Positions 52,097 to 59,981 of a stretch of DNA of 60,039 nt are shown in pieces (position 1 is the stretch's first letter; each line of letters opens with the position of its first letter). A model generated the notes under the pieces. That model was not told the origin of the DNA and ran no database searches. It saw only the letters and a program-made list of their open reading frames with translations. The stretch spans positions 1 through 60,039 of the forward strand of contig NZ_JAQZAL010000036.1 in the NCBI RefSeq assembly GCF_028737205.1, given 5' to 3'. Position numbers and translations under genes: made by a program. Source of the DNA: Actinomycetospora lutea. Its GTDB lineage: Bacteria > Actinomycetota > Actinomycetes > Mycobacteriales > Pseudonocardiaceae.

Positions 52097-52111
52097 GGAA
52101 ACAAAGTTTCC
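52097..52111. promoter_or_regulatory. 15-nt palindrome upstream of the formate dehydrogenase operon
   Basis: GGAAAC, AAA, GTTTCC: a perfect inverted repeat in an otherwise GC-rich region, 17 nt before the -35 element. It lies in the divergent intergenic region (51997-52192). A likely operator; the regulator is unknown. Confidence 0.5.
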
Positions 52112-52128
52112 CAGCACGAAATCCCCGT

Positions 52129-52157
52129 GTGACGCGCCTCGCAACGACACCTACAGT
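52129..52157 (+). promoter_or_regulatory. Promoter of the formate dehydrogenase operon
   Basis: GTGACG (52129-52134) and TACAGT (52152-52157) are spaced 17 nt apart and precede the ATG at 52193 by about 35 nt. TACAGT fits the actinobacterial TANNNT box. Confidence 0.5.
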
Positions 52158-52192
52158 GGTGGCCGCGGCAACAGCGTTCAGGAGGCCCGAGC

Positions 52193-54154
52193 ATGCGCAA
52201 GCCACGCCACGTCCGGATCACGCAACCCCAGGTCCGCGAGAACGGCGAGCTCCGACCGGCGAGCTGGGACGAGGCGCTGCAACGCGCGGCCGCGGGCCTG
52301 CGCGGCGTCTCCCCCGACGCCTTCGGCATGTTCAGCTGCTCGAAGGCCACCAACGAGATGAACTACGCCGCGCAGAAGTTCTCGCGGGTGGTGATGGGCA
52401 GCAACAACGTCGACAGCTGCAACCGCACTTGACACGCTCCCAGTGTCGTCGGTCTGACGACGGTGTTCGGTGCCGGCGGCGGCACCTCCGCCTACGTGGA
52501 GGCGGAACACGCCGACCTGCTCGTGCTGTGGGGCTCCAACGCGCGTGAGACCCACCCGATCTTCTTCCACCACGTGCTGCAGGGGCTCCGCAACGGCGCC
52601 CGGATGTACTCGGTCGACCCGCGCCACACCTCGACCGCGCACTGGGCCGACGCCTGGCTCGGCCTCGACGTCGGCACCGACATCGCGCTGGCCAACGCGA
52701 TCGGGCGCGAGATCATCCACGCGGGGCTGGTGAACCACACCTTCGTCGACCGGTCGACCTCCGGCTTCGACGACTACGTCGCGTCGGTCGAGCCCTACAC
52801 GCTCGAGCGCACCGAGGAGATCACCGGCGTGCCCGCCGCCTCCATCAAGGAGCTGGCGCACGCCTACGCGCGGGCCGACCGCGCCCAGATCTGCTGGACG
52901 CTCGGCATCACCGAGCACCACAACGCCGCCGACTACGTGTTCGCGCTGATCAACCTCGCGCTGCTCACCGGGCACGTCGGCCGCTACGGCTCGGGGCTGG
53001 TGCCCCTGCGCGGGCAGAACAACGTGCAGGGCGGCGGCGACATGGGCTCGATCCCGGCCAAGCTGCCCGGCGGCTACGACCTCGGTGACGACGAGGCCCG
53101 CCACCGCTTCGAGACGGCCTGGTCGACACCCGAGCACCCGGTGACGCTCGACCCCCGGCCCGGCATGCACCTCTCGCAGATGTTCGAGGCGATGGAGCGC
53201 GGCGAGCTGCGCGCGCTGTACTGCATCGGCGAGAACCCCGCCGAGTCCGAGGCCAACGCCGCCCACGCCCGGCACCTGCTCTCCGAGCTGGACTGCCTGA
53301 TCGTGCAGGACATCTTCCTCACGGCCACCGCCCAGCTCGCCGACGTCGTGTTCCCGGCGACGGCCGACTGGTGCGAGTACGAGGGCACCGTCACCAACTC
53401 CGAGCGGCGGGTCCAGCGCGTCCGCAAGGCGATCGACCCGCCCGGCCAGGCGCGACCGGACACCCACATCATCTGCGCGCTGGCCACCGCGCTCGGCCAC
53501 GACTGGGGCGAGCCCACGGCCGAGGAGGTGTGGGACGAGCTGCGCTCGGTCTCGCTCAACTGGCACGCCGGCATGAGCTACGAGCGGCTCGACGCCCTCG
53601 GCGGCATCCAGTGGCCGTGCCCGTCGCTGGACCACCCGGGCACGCCGCTCATGCACGCCCGGCTGTGGGCCGACGACCCCGCCGACCGGGGCCGCCCGGC
53701 CCCGTTCACGCCGGTGGAGCACGTCGCGCCCGTCGACGCCCTCGACGACGAGTTCCCCATCCGCCTGACCACCGTGCGGGTGCTCGACGCCTACAACTCC
53801 GGGGTGCAGACCGGCGGGTACTCCTCGCCGCTGCGCCGCCGCGAGTCGCTGCGCATCGACGCCGACGACGCCGCCCGCCTGGGCATCGCCGACGGCGAGC
53901 GCGTGCGGGTGGTCTCGCGGCGCGGTGCCGTCGAGGCGCCGATCGCCGTGGATCCGTCCCTGCGCCCGGGGCTGGCGTCGTTCACGCCCCACTTCACCGA
54001 GGAGGTGGACGTCAACGTGCTGACCAACGACGCCTGGGACCCCAAGTCGGGGACCTCGGAGTTCAAGGCCACGGCGATCCGGGTGGAGAGACTGGCGGAC
54101 GCGGGGTCATCGACAACCGAGCGGGCCACCGCACTCCCGGTGGCAGGAAGCTGA
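52193..54154 (+). CDS. fdhA: Selenocysteine-containing formate dehydrogenase, catalytic (alpha) part
   Basis: The Mo/W-bisPGD catalytic domain, 653 residues if the TGA at 52430-52432 (codon 80) is read as selenocysteine. The context CNRT-U-HAPSVVGL is the metal-ligand site of formate dehydrogenases, where relatives have Cys or Sec followed by His. Downstream the same frame continues with GTSAYVEAEHADLLVLWGSNARETHPIFFHHVLQG, ICWTLGITEHHNAADYVFALINLALLTGHVGRYGSGL and a C-terminal pterin-binding domain. It lacks the N-terminal [4Fe-4S] domain, which is found on the gene at 56050-57228. ATG 52193 has AGGAGG. Without recoding it would stop after 79 residues. Selenocysteine machinery is not in this window. 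Confidence 0.9.
52430..52462 (+). promoter_or_regulatory. Bacterial SECIS element after the in-frame UGA
   Basis: The UGA is followed after 18 nt by the loop GGTCT (52451-52455), flanked by GTCGTC (52445-52450) and GACGAC (52456-52461), six perfect pairs plus one G-U pair. In E. coli fdhF the GGUCU apical loop lies at the same distance from the UGA. The Gly codon in the loop is GGT, uncommon in this genome, which suggests selection for the RNA. SelB would bind here and bring selenocysteyl-tRNA to the ribosome. Confidence 0.85.
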
Positions 54155-54157
54155 CGG

Positions 54158-56053
54158 ATGGATCTGCACCTCTCGAAGGCCGAGCCCACCACCGTCGAGC
54201 GCGACACGATCGACGCGGCCTTCGGCGCCCTGGTGAGCCCGTCGAGCCGGGAGGACCGGCCGACGCGCTCGCACCACGCGGGCCACGACGCCCGCGCCCG
54301 CCGGCACCTGCTGCTGCCGGTGCTGCACGCCGTGCACGACGCCGTCGGCTGGATCTCCGAGGGCGCGCTCAACCACGTGGCGCGCACGCTGTCGGTCCCG
54401 CCCGCGGAGATCTACGGGGTCGCGACGTTCTACGCGATGTTCTCCGTGGAGCCCCGGGCGCCGCGGGTCGTGCACGTGTGCGACGACGTGGCGTGCGGCC
54501 CGTACGGCGGCGAGGAGATCATCTCCACGCTCGCCGACGCGCTCGGCCCCGAGGGCGTCGGTGAGCAGGCGTGCTGGGTGCGCAGCCCCTGCCTCGGGCT
54601 GTGCGAGCGGGCGCCGGCGGTGCTCCACCAGCGCACCGGCGAGCCCGACCTCAGCCAGGCGCCGGCCACCCCCGACGCCGTCCTGGCCGCGGCGCGGTCG
54701 GCCGACCCGGGCGCCGCCGACACCGCCGACACGGTCTTCGACGACACGCGGGTCAGCGTGCCCCAGTCCGGACCGGGGGCCCGCCTGCCCAGCGGCGCCC
54801 CGCTGCGGCTGCTGCGCCGCATCGGGGTCGTCGACCCCGAGAGCCTCGACGACTACCGGGCGCACGGCGGCTACGGGGCGCTGCGCCGGGCGGTCGAGTT
54901 CGGCCCGACGCGGGTCATCACCGAGCTCGAGGACTCCTCGCTCACGGGGCGCGGCGGCGCCGCGTTCCCGACGGGCGTCAAGTGGAAGGGCGTCGCCGGC
55001 GCCCCGGAGCGCCCGCACTACCTGGTCTGCAACGCCGACGAGTCCGAGCCCGGCACGTTCAAGGACCGCGTGCTCATGGAGTCCGACCCGTTCGGGCTCA
55101 TCGAGGCCATGACGATCGCGGGGTACGTGACCGGCTCGCGCACCGGCTACCTCTACATCCGCGGCGAGTACCCGCTGGCCACCCGGCGCCTGCGCCACGC
55201 CATCGAGGCCGCCCGCGCCCGCGGTTTCCTCGGCGAGGACGTCATGGGCGAGGGCTTCGCCTTCGACATCGAGCTGCGCCGCGGCGCCGGGGCCTACATC
55301 TGCGGCGAGGAGACCGCGCTGCTCGAGTCGATCGAGGGCTTCCGCGGCGAGCCGCGCAACAAGCCGCCGTTCCCGAGCGTCGCCGGCCTGTTCGGCAAGC
55401 CGACCGCGATCAACAACGTCGAGACCCTCTACAACGTGCTGGGCATCCTCGACATCGGCGGGCAGGCGTTCGCCGAGATCGGCGGCGGGCGCTCCACGGG
55501 CACCAAGCTCTTCTGCGTGTCCGGGGCCGTCGGGGCGCCGGGCGTCTACGAGGTCGAGTTCGGCACGACGCTGCGGGAGCTGCTCGACCTCGCCGGCGGC
55601 GCGCGGGGTGAGCTGCGCACCGTGCTGCTCGGCGGCGCCGCGGGCGGGTTCGTCATGCCCGAGAACCTCGACGTCGCGCTCACCCTCGAGGGCGCGCGCG
55701 ACATCGGGGCGACGCTCGGATCGGGCGTCGTGCTGGTGTTCGACACCCACGCCCACCTCACCGGCACGCTGCGCCGGATCGCCGCGTTCTTCCGCGACGA
55801 GTCGTGCGGGCAGTGCGTGCCGTGCCGCGTCGGCACCGTGCGGCAGGAGGAGGCGCTGGCGCGCCTCGAGCGCGACGCGCCGATCGGCTCCCGCGAGACC
55901 GAGGTGGCCCTGCTCGCCGACCTGGCCCAGGTGATGCGGGACGCCTCGATCTGCGGCCTGGGCCAGACCGCTCCCGCGGCCATCACCTCGGCGCTGGACC
56001 TCGGGCTGCTCGACCGCCCGAGCCGGTCCCCCAACGGAAAGGTGCGCACATGA
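54158..56053 (+). CDS. NAD-dependent formate dehydrogenase, NuoE-NuoF fusion subunit
   Basis: A 631-residue fusion as in Methylobacterium Fdh1B. The NuoE part (about 40-190) has a thioredoxin-like [2Fe-2S] site with Cys108, Cys113, Cys145 and Cys149. The NuoF part (about 215-625) has the FMN/NAD-binding TGRGGAAFPTGVKWK (263-277), GAYICGEETALLESIEG, and a [4Fe-4S] site in SCGQCVPCRVGT with the last Cys in SICGLGQTAP. It passes electrons from the iron-sulfur subunit to NAD. ATG 54158 follows the alpha gene by 3 nt, with GCAGGAAG upstream. It overlaps the next gene (ATGA). Confidence 0.93.
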   Translation: MDLHLSKAEPTTVERDTIDAAFGALVSPSSREDRPTRSHHAGHDARARRHLLLPVLHAVHDAVGWISEGALNHVARTLSVPPAEIYGVATFYAMFSVEPRAPRVVHVCDDVACGPYGGEEIISTLADALGPEGVGEQACWVRSPCLGLCERAPAVLHQRTGEPDLSQAPATPDAVLAAARSADPGAADTADTVFDDTRVSVPQSGPGARLPSGAPLRLLRRIGVVDPESLDDYRAHGGYGALRRAVEFGPTRVITELEDSSLTGRGGAAFPTGVKWKGVAGAPERPHYLVCNADESEPGTFKDRVLMESDPFGLIEAMTIAGYVTGSRTGYLYIRGEYPLATRRLRHAIEAARARGFLGEDVMGEGFAFDIELRRGAGAYICGEETALLESIEGFRGEPRNKPPFPSVAGLFGKPTAINNVETLYNVLGILDIGGQAFAEIGGGRSTGTKLFCVSGAVGAPGVYEVEFGTTLRELLDLAGGARGELRTVLLGGAAGGFVMPENLDVALTLEGARDIGATLGSGVVLVFDTHAHLTGTLRRIAAFFRDESCGQCVPCRVGTVRQEEALARLERDAPIGSRETEVALLADLAQVMRDASICGLGQTAPAAITSALDLGLLDRPSRSPNGKVRT

Positions 56054-57228
56054 CCACCACGGGCAAAGGACCGGTCGGACCGGAGGGCGGATCGGCCGCG
56101 CCCGCGGACGAGCCGATCGACGGGACCACCGAGGCGTCGGGCGGCGCCGCCGTCGCCACGACCACGGAGACCGGCCCGCCGCCGGGCGAGCGCACCGACG
56201 GCGACACCGAAGTCCCCGCGCCGGTCGGGCCGACCGTGATCGACCCGGTGGCGCCGACCCGCGGGCCCGAGGAGCGGCTGGGCTCCGGCCCGGTGATGCT
56301 CGGCCAGATCCGCCGCCGGGTGACGGTGAGCCTCGACGGGCGGGAGGTCCGGGTGCCCGAGGGCACGACCATCCTCGGCGCCCTGCACGAGGAGGGCACC
56401 CCGGAGCAGGCCGACACCCCGACGTTGTGCTGGGCGCCGAACATGGACCCGATCAACGCCTGCCGCGTCTGCGTGGTCGAGGTGGAGGGCTCGCGCACGC
56501 TGGTGCCGTCCTGCGCGCGCAAGTGCGAGGACGGCATGGTGGTCCGCACCGACACCGACAAGGTCCGCCACAGCCGGCGCATGGTGCTCGAGCTGCTGGG
56601 CTCGTCGGTGGCGATGGACCGCGCGAGCGCGGACGTCCAGCGCTGGATGGCCGAGTACGGCGTCGACACCGAGCGGTACGGGCCGTTCGCCGAGCCCGCC
56701 GCGGCCGGCGAGCGCGACCGTCGCCACGCGGGCCACCACCACCCCGTCGACGGGGCCACCGCGGCCACCGTCGCGCAGCCGGTCAAGGTCGACAACGAGC
56801 TCTACGTGCGGGACTACTCGCGCTGCATCATGTGCTACAAGTGCGTCAACGCCTGCGGCACCGACGCGCAGTTCACCTTCGCGATCGCCGCGGCCGGGCG
56901 CGGGTTCGACGCCCGCATCGCCACGGAGTTCGACGCCCCGCTGCCCGAGTCGGCGTGCGTCTACTGCGGCAACTGCATCGGCGTGTGCCCCACCGGCGCG
57001 CTGGTGTCCCGCCGCGAGTACGACCTGCGCGAGGCCGACGACTGGCACCCCGAGGAGGAGACCGTGACGACCACGATCTGCTCGTTCTGCGGGGTCGGCT
57101 GCAACCTGGAGCTGCACGTCCAGCAGAACGAGATCGTGAACGTCACCAGCCCCTCGGACCACTCCGTGACCCACGGACACCTGTGCATCAAGGGGCGGTT
57201 CGGGTTCCAGCACGTCCAGAACCTCTGA
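56050..57228 (+). CDS. Formate dehydrogenase iron-sulfur subunit carrying the N-terminal domain of the catalytic chain
   Basis: A 392-residue protein: a disordered leader (1-85, Pro/Gly/Thr-rich), a [2Fe-2S] ferredoxin domain (Cys127, Cys138, Cys141, Cys155), two ferredoxin-type [4Fe-4S] sites (Cys259/262/265/269 and Cys303/306/309/313), and a final [4Fe-4S] domain (Cys344, Cys347, Cys351, Cys379: CSFCGVGC and LCIKGRFGF). The last domain is normally the N-terminus of the molybdopterin catalytic chain. The order equals the N-terminal half of FdsA/Fdh1A. The usual His(Cys)3 cluster of NuoG/FdsA is absent. His-rich HAGHHHP lies at 226-232. The ATG overlaps the previous stop. Confidence 0.9.
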   Translation: MTTTGKGPVGPEGGSAAPADEPIDGTTEASGGAAVATTTETGPPPGERTDGDTEVPAPVGPTVIDPVAPTRGPEERLGSGPVMLGQIRRRVTVSLDGREVRVPEGTTILGALHEEGTPEQADTPTLCWAPNMDPINACRVCVVEVEGSRTLVPSCARKCEDGMVVRTDTDKVRHSRRMVLELLGSSVAMDRASADVQRWMAEYGVDTERYGPFAEPAAAGERDRRHAGHHHPVDGATAATVAQPVKVDNELYVRDYSRCIMCYKCVNACGTDAQFTFAIAAAGRGFDARIATEFDAPLPESACVYCGNCIGVCPTGALVSRREYDLREADDWHPEEETVTTTICSFCGVGCNLELHVQQNEIVNVTSPSDHSVTHGHLCIKGRFGFQHVQNL

Positions 57229-57371
57229 GCCGTCCGGCCCTGTCACCGACAGCGTCCGGCCGAACACGCGCGGCCAAGGGTTGCCATCGCCGTGGCGGAC
57301 CTTCTGGACGGGGAACACGCCTGATGAGGTGTGCACAATCGGGTGCTCGGCCTCGACGAAAGGAGTCGGCC

Positions 57372-57605
57372 GTGGCGGTGTCGCAGAGCAGGTCACGCAA
57401 GAAGGACAGAACGGATGAGGTGGTGGAGGGCCTGCACCAGCTCGTCGAGGCCGGCCGCGTGGAGGACGTCGAATCGGTGCTGACCACGCTCATCGAGAGC
57501 GAGCCGACGGAGGAACCGTCGGTCGAGGAACGGGAGACCCGGTCCTACGCCGAGGGCATGCGTGACGGGCTCGCGCTCGCCCGGCGGGCGCAGGCCCAGG
57601 CGTGA
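57372..57605 (+). CDS. Small hydrophilic protein
   Basis: A 77-residue charged protein: a basic start (SRSRKKDRTDEVVEGLHQLVEAGRVEDVESVLTTLIE), an acidic middle and a helix YAEGMRDGLALARRAQ at the end. No family recognised. GTG 57372 has AAAGGAG upstream. The next gene starts at GTG 57602 within its stop (GTGA), so both are probably translated together. The 143 nt before it contain no other gene. Confidence 0.55.
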   Translation: MAVSQSRSRKKDRTDEVVEGLHQLVEAGRVEDVESVLTTLIESEPTEEPSVEERETRSYAEGMRDGLALARRAQAQA

Positions 57606-58027
57606 CCACGGCGACCGCACCGGCCCCGGCGACGGACACGGCGCCGGCCCCGACGGGGGGCGCGGCAGGCCCGCCCGCCGCGCTGACGAACGGCCAGCGG
57701 CTCGAGCGCATCGCGGTCGCCCTCATCGACCGGCTCGCGGCCGCGGCGGTGGACAAGGTCGACGAGCTCGCGGACAAGCTCCAGGACTTCGCCCAGAACC
57801 CCGGAGGCATCGGCATGACCGCGGCGATGCGGGCGGGCCTCGCGGCCATGCAGGGCAAGAACCCTGTCTGGGCCGCGATCAAGGGCGCGGTGTCGGCCAT
57901 GAGCACCACGACCAAGGTGCTGATCGGGCTGCTGCTGATCCTGCTGGCGGTCCTGTCCCCCGTCGCGCTCCTCGTGCTCGCGCTCGTCCTGATCGTCGCG
58001 GCGATCGTGGGCGCGGTCCGGGGCTGA
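57602..58027 (+). CDS. Small membrane protein
   Basis: A 141-residue protein with a proline/alanine-rich N-terminus (1-30), an amphipathic helix (RLERIAVALIDRLAAAAVDKVDELADKLQDFAQNPGG) and a C-terminal hydrophobic region from about 105 to 139 (VLIGLLLILLAVLSPVALLVLALVLIVAAIVGAV) long enough for one or two helices. No family recognised. It overlaps the 77-residue gene and is followed by a terminator. Confidence 0.55.
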   Translation: MTTATAPAPATDTAPAPTGGAAGPPAALTNGQRLERIAVALIDRLAAAAVDKVDELADKLQDFAQNPGGIGMTAAMRAGLAAMQGKNPVWAAIKGAVSAMSTTTKVLIGLLLILLAVLSPVALLVLALVLIVAAIVGAVRG

Positions 58028-58057
58028 CGCACCGCACACCCTCCGAGCACCCACGCG

Positions 58058-58094
58058 CGACCGGCCGGGCCCCCACGGGGGACCCGGCCGGTCG
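58058..58094. terminator. Strong hairpin between convergent genes
   Basis: CGACCGGCCGGG (58058-58069) pairs with CCCGGCCGGTCG (58083-58094), extended by CCCCC and GGGGG on either side of the small loop. It lies between stops at 58027 and 58111. Confidence 0.8.
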
Positions 58095-58110
58095 CGGTGG
58101 TGCGCCTCGC

Positions 58111-59079
58111 TCAGCGGATGCCGACGAGCTCCTGGGCCAGCGCGGCGTGGCGCGTCTGGGCCGCGGAGACGACACCCGAGCGGTTCTTGTTCGCCTCTTC
58201 GTAGACGATGACCTTGTTGAGGTCCTCGATGTCGTCGAGCTGCTTGATCTTCGCGACGGCGTCGTTGGCGCCGAGGCCGTCGTAGTCCGGGATCGGCAGC
58301 TCGGAGGCGTGCAGCGCGCCGAGGCGCGTGCGGGCCTCGTGCAGGACCTGCGCGGCGTCGGTCGCCCCCTCGCGGCGGCTGACCTGCTCGGCGCGGTCCA
58401 GCGCGGCGTCGCGACCGGTGGTCACGACGTCCCGGGCGTCCTCGCCGAGGCGGATGGCCCGCCCGGCGGTGTCGGTGACGACCGCGCGCACCTGGTCGCC
58501 GCTCTGCTGCAGACGGCTGACCCACCGGCTGACCTGCTCGCGGGCGAAGTTCACCGGCAGCCGCACGGCACGCGTGGCCCCGCCGACGACCAGCTGCACC
58601 GGGGTCGGCTTCAGCGCGGGCGGGCCGCCCAGCGCGTGCTCGGCGAGCACGGTGGTCAGCCACTCGATGGTGGCGCTGTGCGCCTTCTCCAGGCGGTCGG
58701 CGAGCTTGCGCACGCCGGCGTCCTGGGCGGCCTCGGCGAGCCCGCGCAGGTAGACGGCGCGGTCGCGCAGCTGGTGCTCGAGCGTGAGGTCACCGAGCAG
58801 CGCCTCGTCGAGCGGGCCCGCCTGCTCGATGGTGCCCTTGACGACGGCACCCACGCGTCCCACCAGTGGCGAGACGACGTCGGCGACCCCACCGAGGCGC
58901 TGCAGCTCGCGGCCGATCTCGTCGGTGCGGCGCTCGGCGTTGCGCGCGTTCTCCGTGAGCTCCTTGCGCACGGCCTCGGTCCGCGCCTGCGCGACGCGGA
59001 TGCGCGCGACCTGGACCTCGGTCTGCGTCAGCTGCAGCATCGAGCGCAGCTGGGCGATCATGTCGGCCTTCGTGCTCAC
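58111..59079 (-). CDS. Long helical protein with shared C-terminal motif
   Basis: A 322-residue soluble, largely helical protein. The N-terminal 100 residues (LRSMLQLTQTEVQVARIRVAQARTEAVRKELTENARNAERRTDEIGREL) look like a ferritin- or rubrerythrin-like bundle without metal residues. The middle (VVTDTAGRAIRLGEDARDVVTTGRDAALDRAEQV) resembles lipid-droplet or granule coat proteins. The end (PDYDGLGANDAVAKIKQL, VIVYEEANKNRSGVVSA) matches the protein at 51484-51996. GTG 59079 has GAGGAGAAG. No enzyme motif is seen. Confidence 0.65.
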   Translation of the reverse strand: MSTKADMIAQLRSMLQLTQTEVQVARIRVAQARTEAVRKELTENARNAERRTDEIGRELQRLGGVADVVSPLVGRVGAVVKGTIEQAGPLDEALLGDLTLEHQLRDRAVYLRGLAEAAQDAGVRKLADRLEKAHSATIEWLTTVLAEHALGGPPALKPTPVQLVVGGATRAVRLPVNFAREQVSRWVSRLQQSGDQVRAVVTDTAGRAIRLGEDARDVVTTGRDAALDRAEQVSRREGATDAAQVLHEARTRLGALHASELPIPDYDGLGANDAVAKIKQLDDIEDLNKVIVYEEANKNRSGVVSAAQTRHAALAQELVGIR

Positions 59080-59276
59080 ACTTCTCCTCGTGAACGGATC
59101 GGGTTCTCGTTCGCGTCCTCGTCGTCGCGGGGTGCCCGCGACGCACGGTGGAATCCGGCCTACCGACCGGTCGCCCATCGGCTACCACGTGGGTCGGCCG
59201 CGTATTCGTGATGCGGCCGGATCGATCCGTGCGCTGCGGGTTCGCGCGGGCCCGCCAGCCGGGCACCCCTGCGCCC

Positions 59277-59981
59277 ATGTCGCAGCCGACGAACCGCCAC
59301 GGTGAACCGCCCCATCCCGACACGACCGGCGCACCCGGACAGCACGACCAGCACGGCCGCGGCGCGGGCCCCTACGCCCCTCCCAGCCGGGACGAGCAGG
59401 GCAACCCCCTCCCGTCGGTGCCCCACGAGGGGCTCCTGGGGCGCATCGCGACGGCGATCGTCGCCGGCGAGGCCGTGGTGCTCGCGATCGTGGGCGTGGC
59501 CGGGCTCGTCATGACCTGGGGCGCCGCGTTCACCGAGCAGACCCAGGACACGTTCCTCGCCCTGCGCCTCAACCCGGCGCACAGCGTGCTGCTGCTGGTC
59601 ACCGCCGTCCTCGCGGCCGTCAGCCTGCGCCGGCGCACCTGGCTGCGGTTCTTCGCCGGCGGCCAGGCGGTCGTCTACGTGCTGCTGTTCGTGTTCGGCG
59701 CGGCCTACAGCCTCAACACCGGCACCGCGACGGTCCTCGCGCTGAACACCCCCGACCTCGTCCTGCACGGGGTGCTGGCGATCCTCGGGTTCATCACCGT
59801 GATGATCTCCAGCGCGCGCATCGTCGAGCCGCCGCCCGGGTCGCTGCCCTACCCCGGGCTCCTGCCGCAGACCGGCGAGGACCCGCCGCAGGGCCCGACC
59901 CCGGAGCAGCCCGAGCCCAGCCGCGACTCCGACGTGAACAAGGGACGCACCGAGCCGCACCCGGCGGACCGGCGGGACTGA
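59277..59981 (+). CDS. DUF4383 membrane protein
   Basis: A 234-residue protein. A His/Pro/Gly-rich N-terminus (1-45) is followed by four hydrophobic segments (about 58-80, 95-115, 122-143 and 154-175): AIVAGEAVVLAIVGVAGLVM, VLLLVTAVLAAVSL, GQAVVYVLLFVFGAAYSLNTG and LVLHGVLAILGFITVMIS, the layout of DUF4383. The tail is Pro-rich and charged. Function unknown. ATG 59277 lacks a clear ribosome site. Confidence 0.65.
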   Translation: MSQPTNRHGEPPHPDTTGAPGQHDQHGRGAGPYAPPSRDEQGNPLPSVPHEGLLGRIATAIVAGEAVVLAIVGVAGLVMTWGAAFTEQTQDTFLALRLNPAHSVLLLVTAVLAAVSLRRRTWLRFFAGGQAVVYVLLFVFGAAYSLNTGTATVLALNTPDLVLHGVLAILGFITVMISSARIVEPPPGSLPYPGLLPQTGEDPPQGPTPEQPEPSRDSDVNKGRTEPHPADRRD

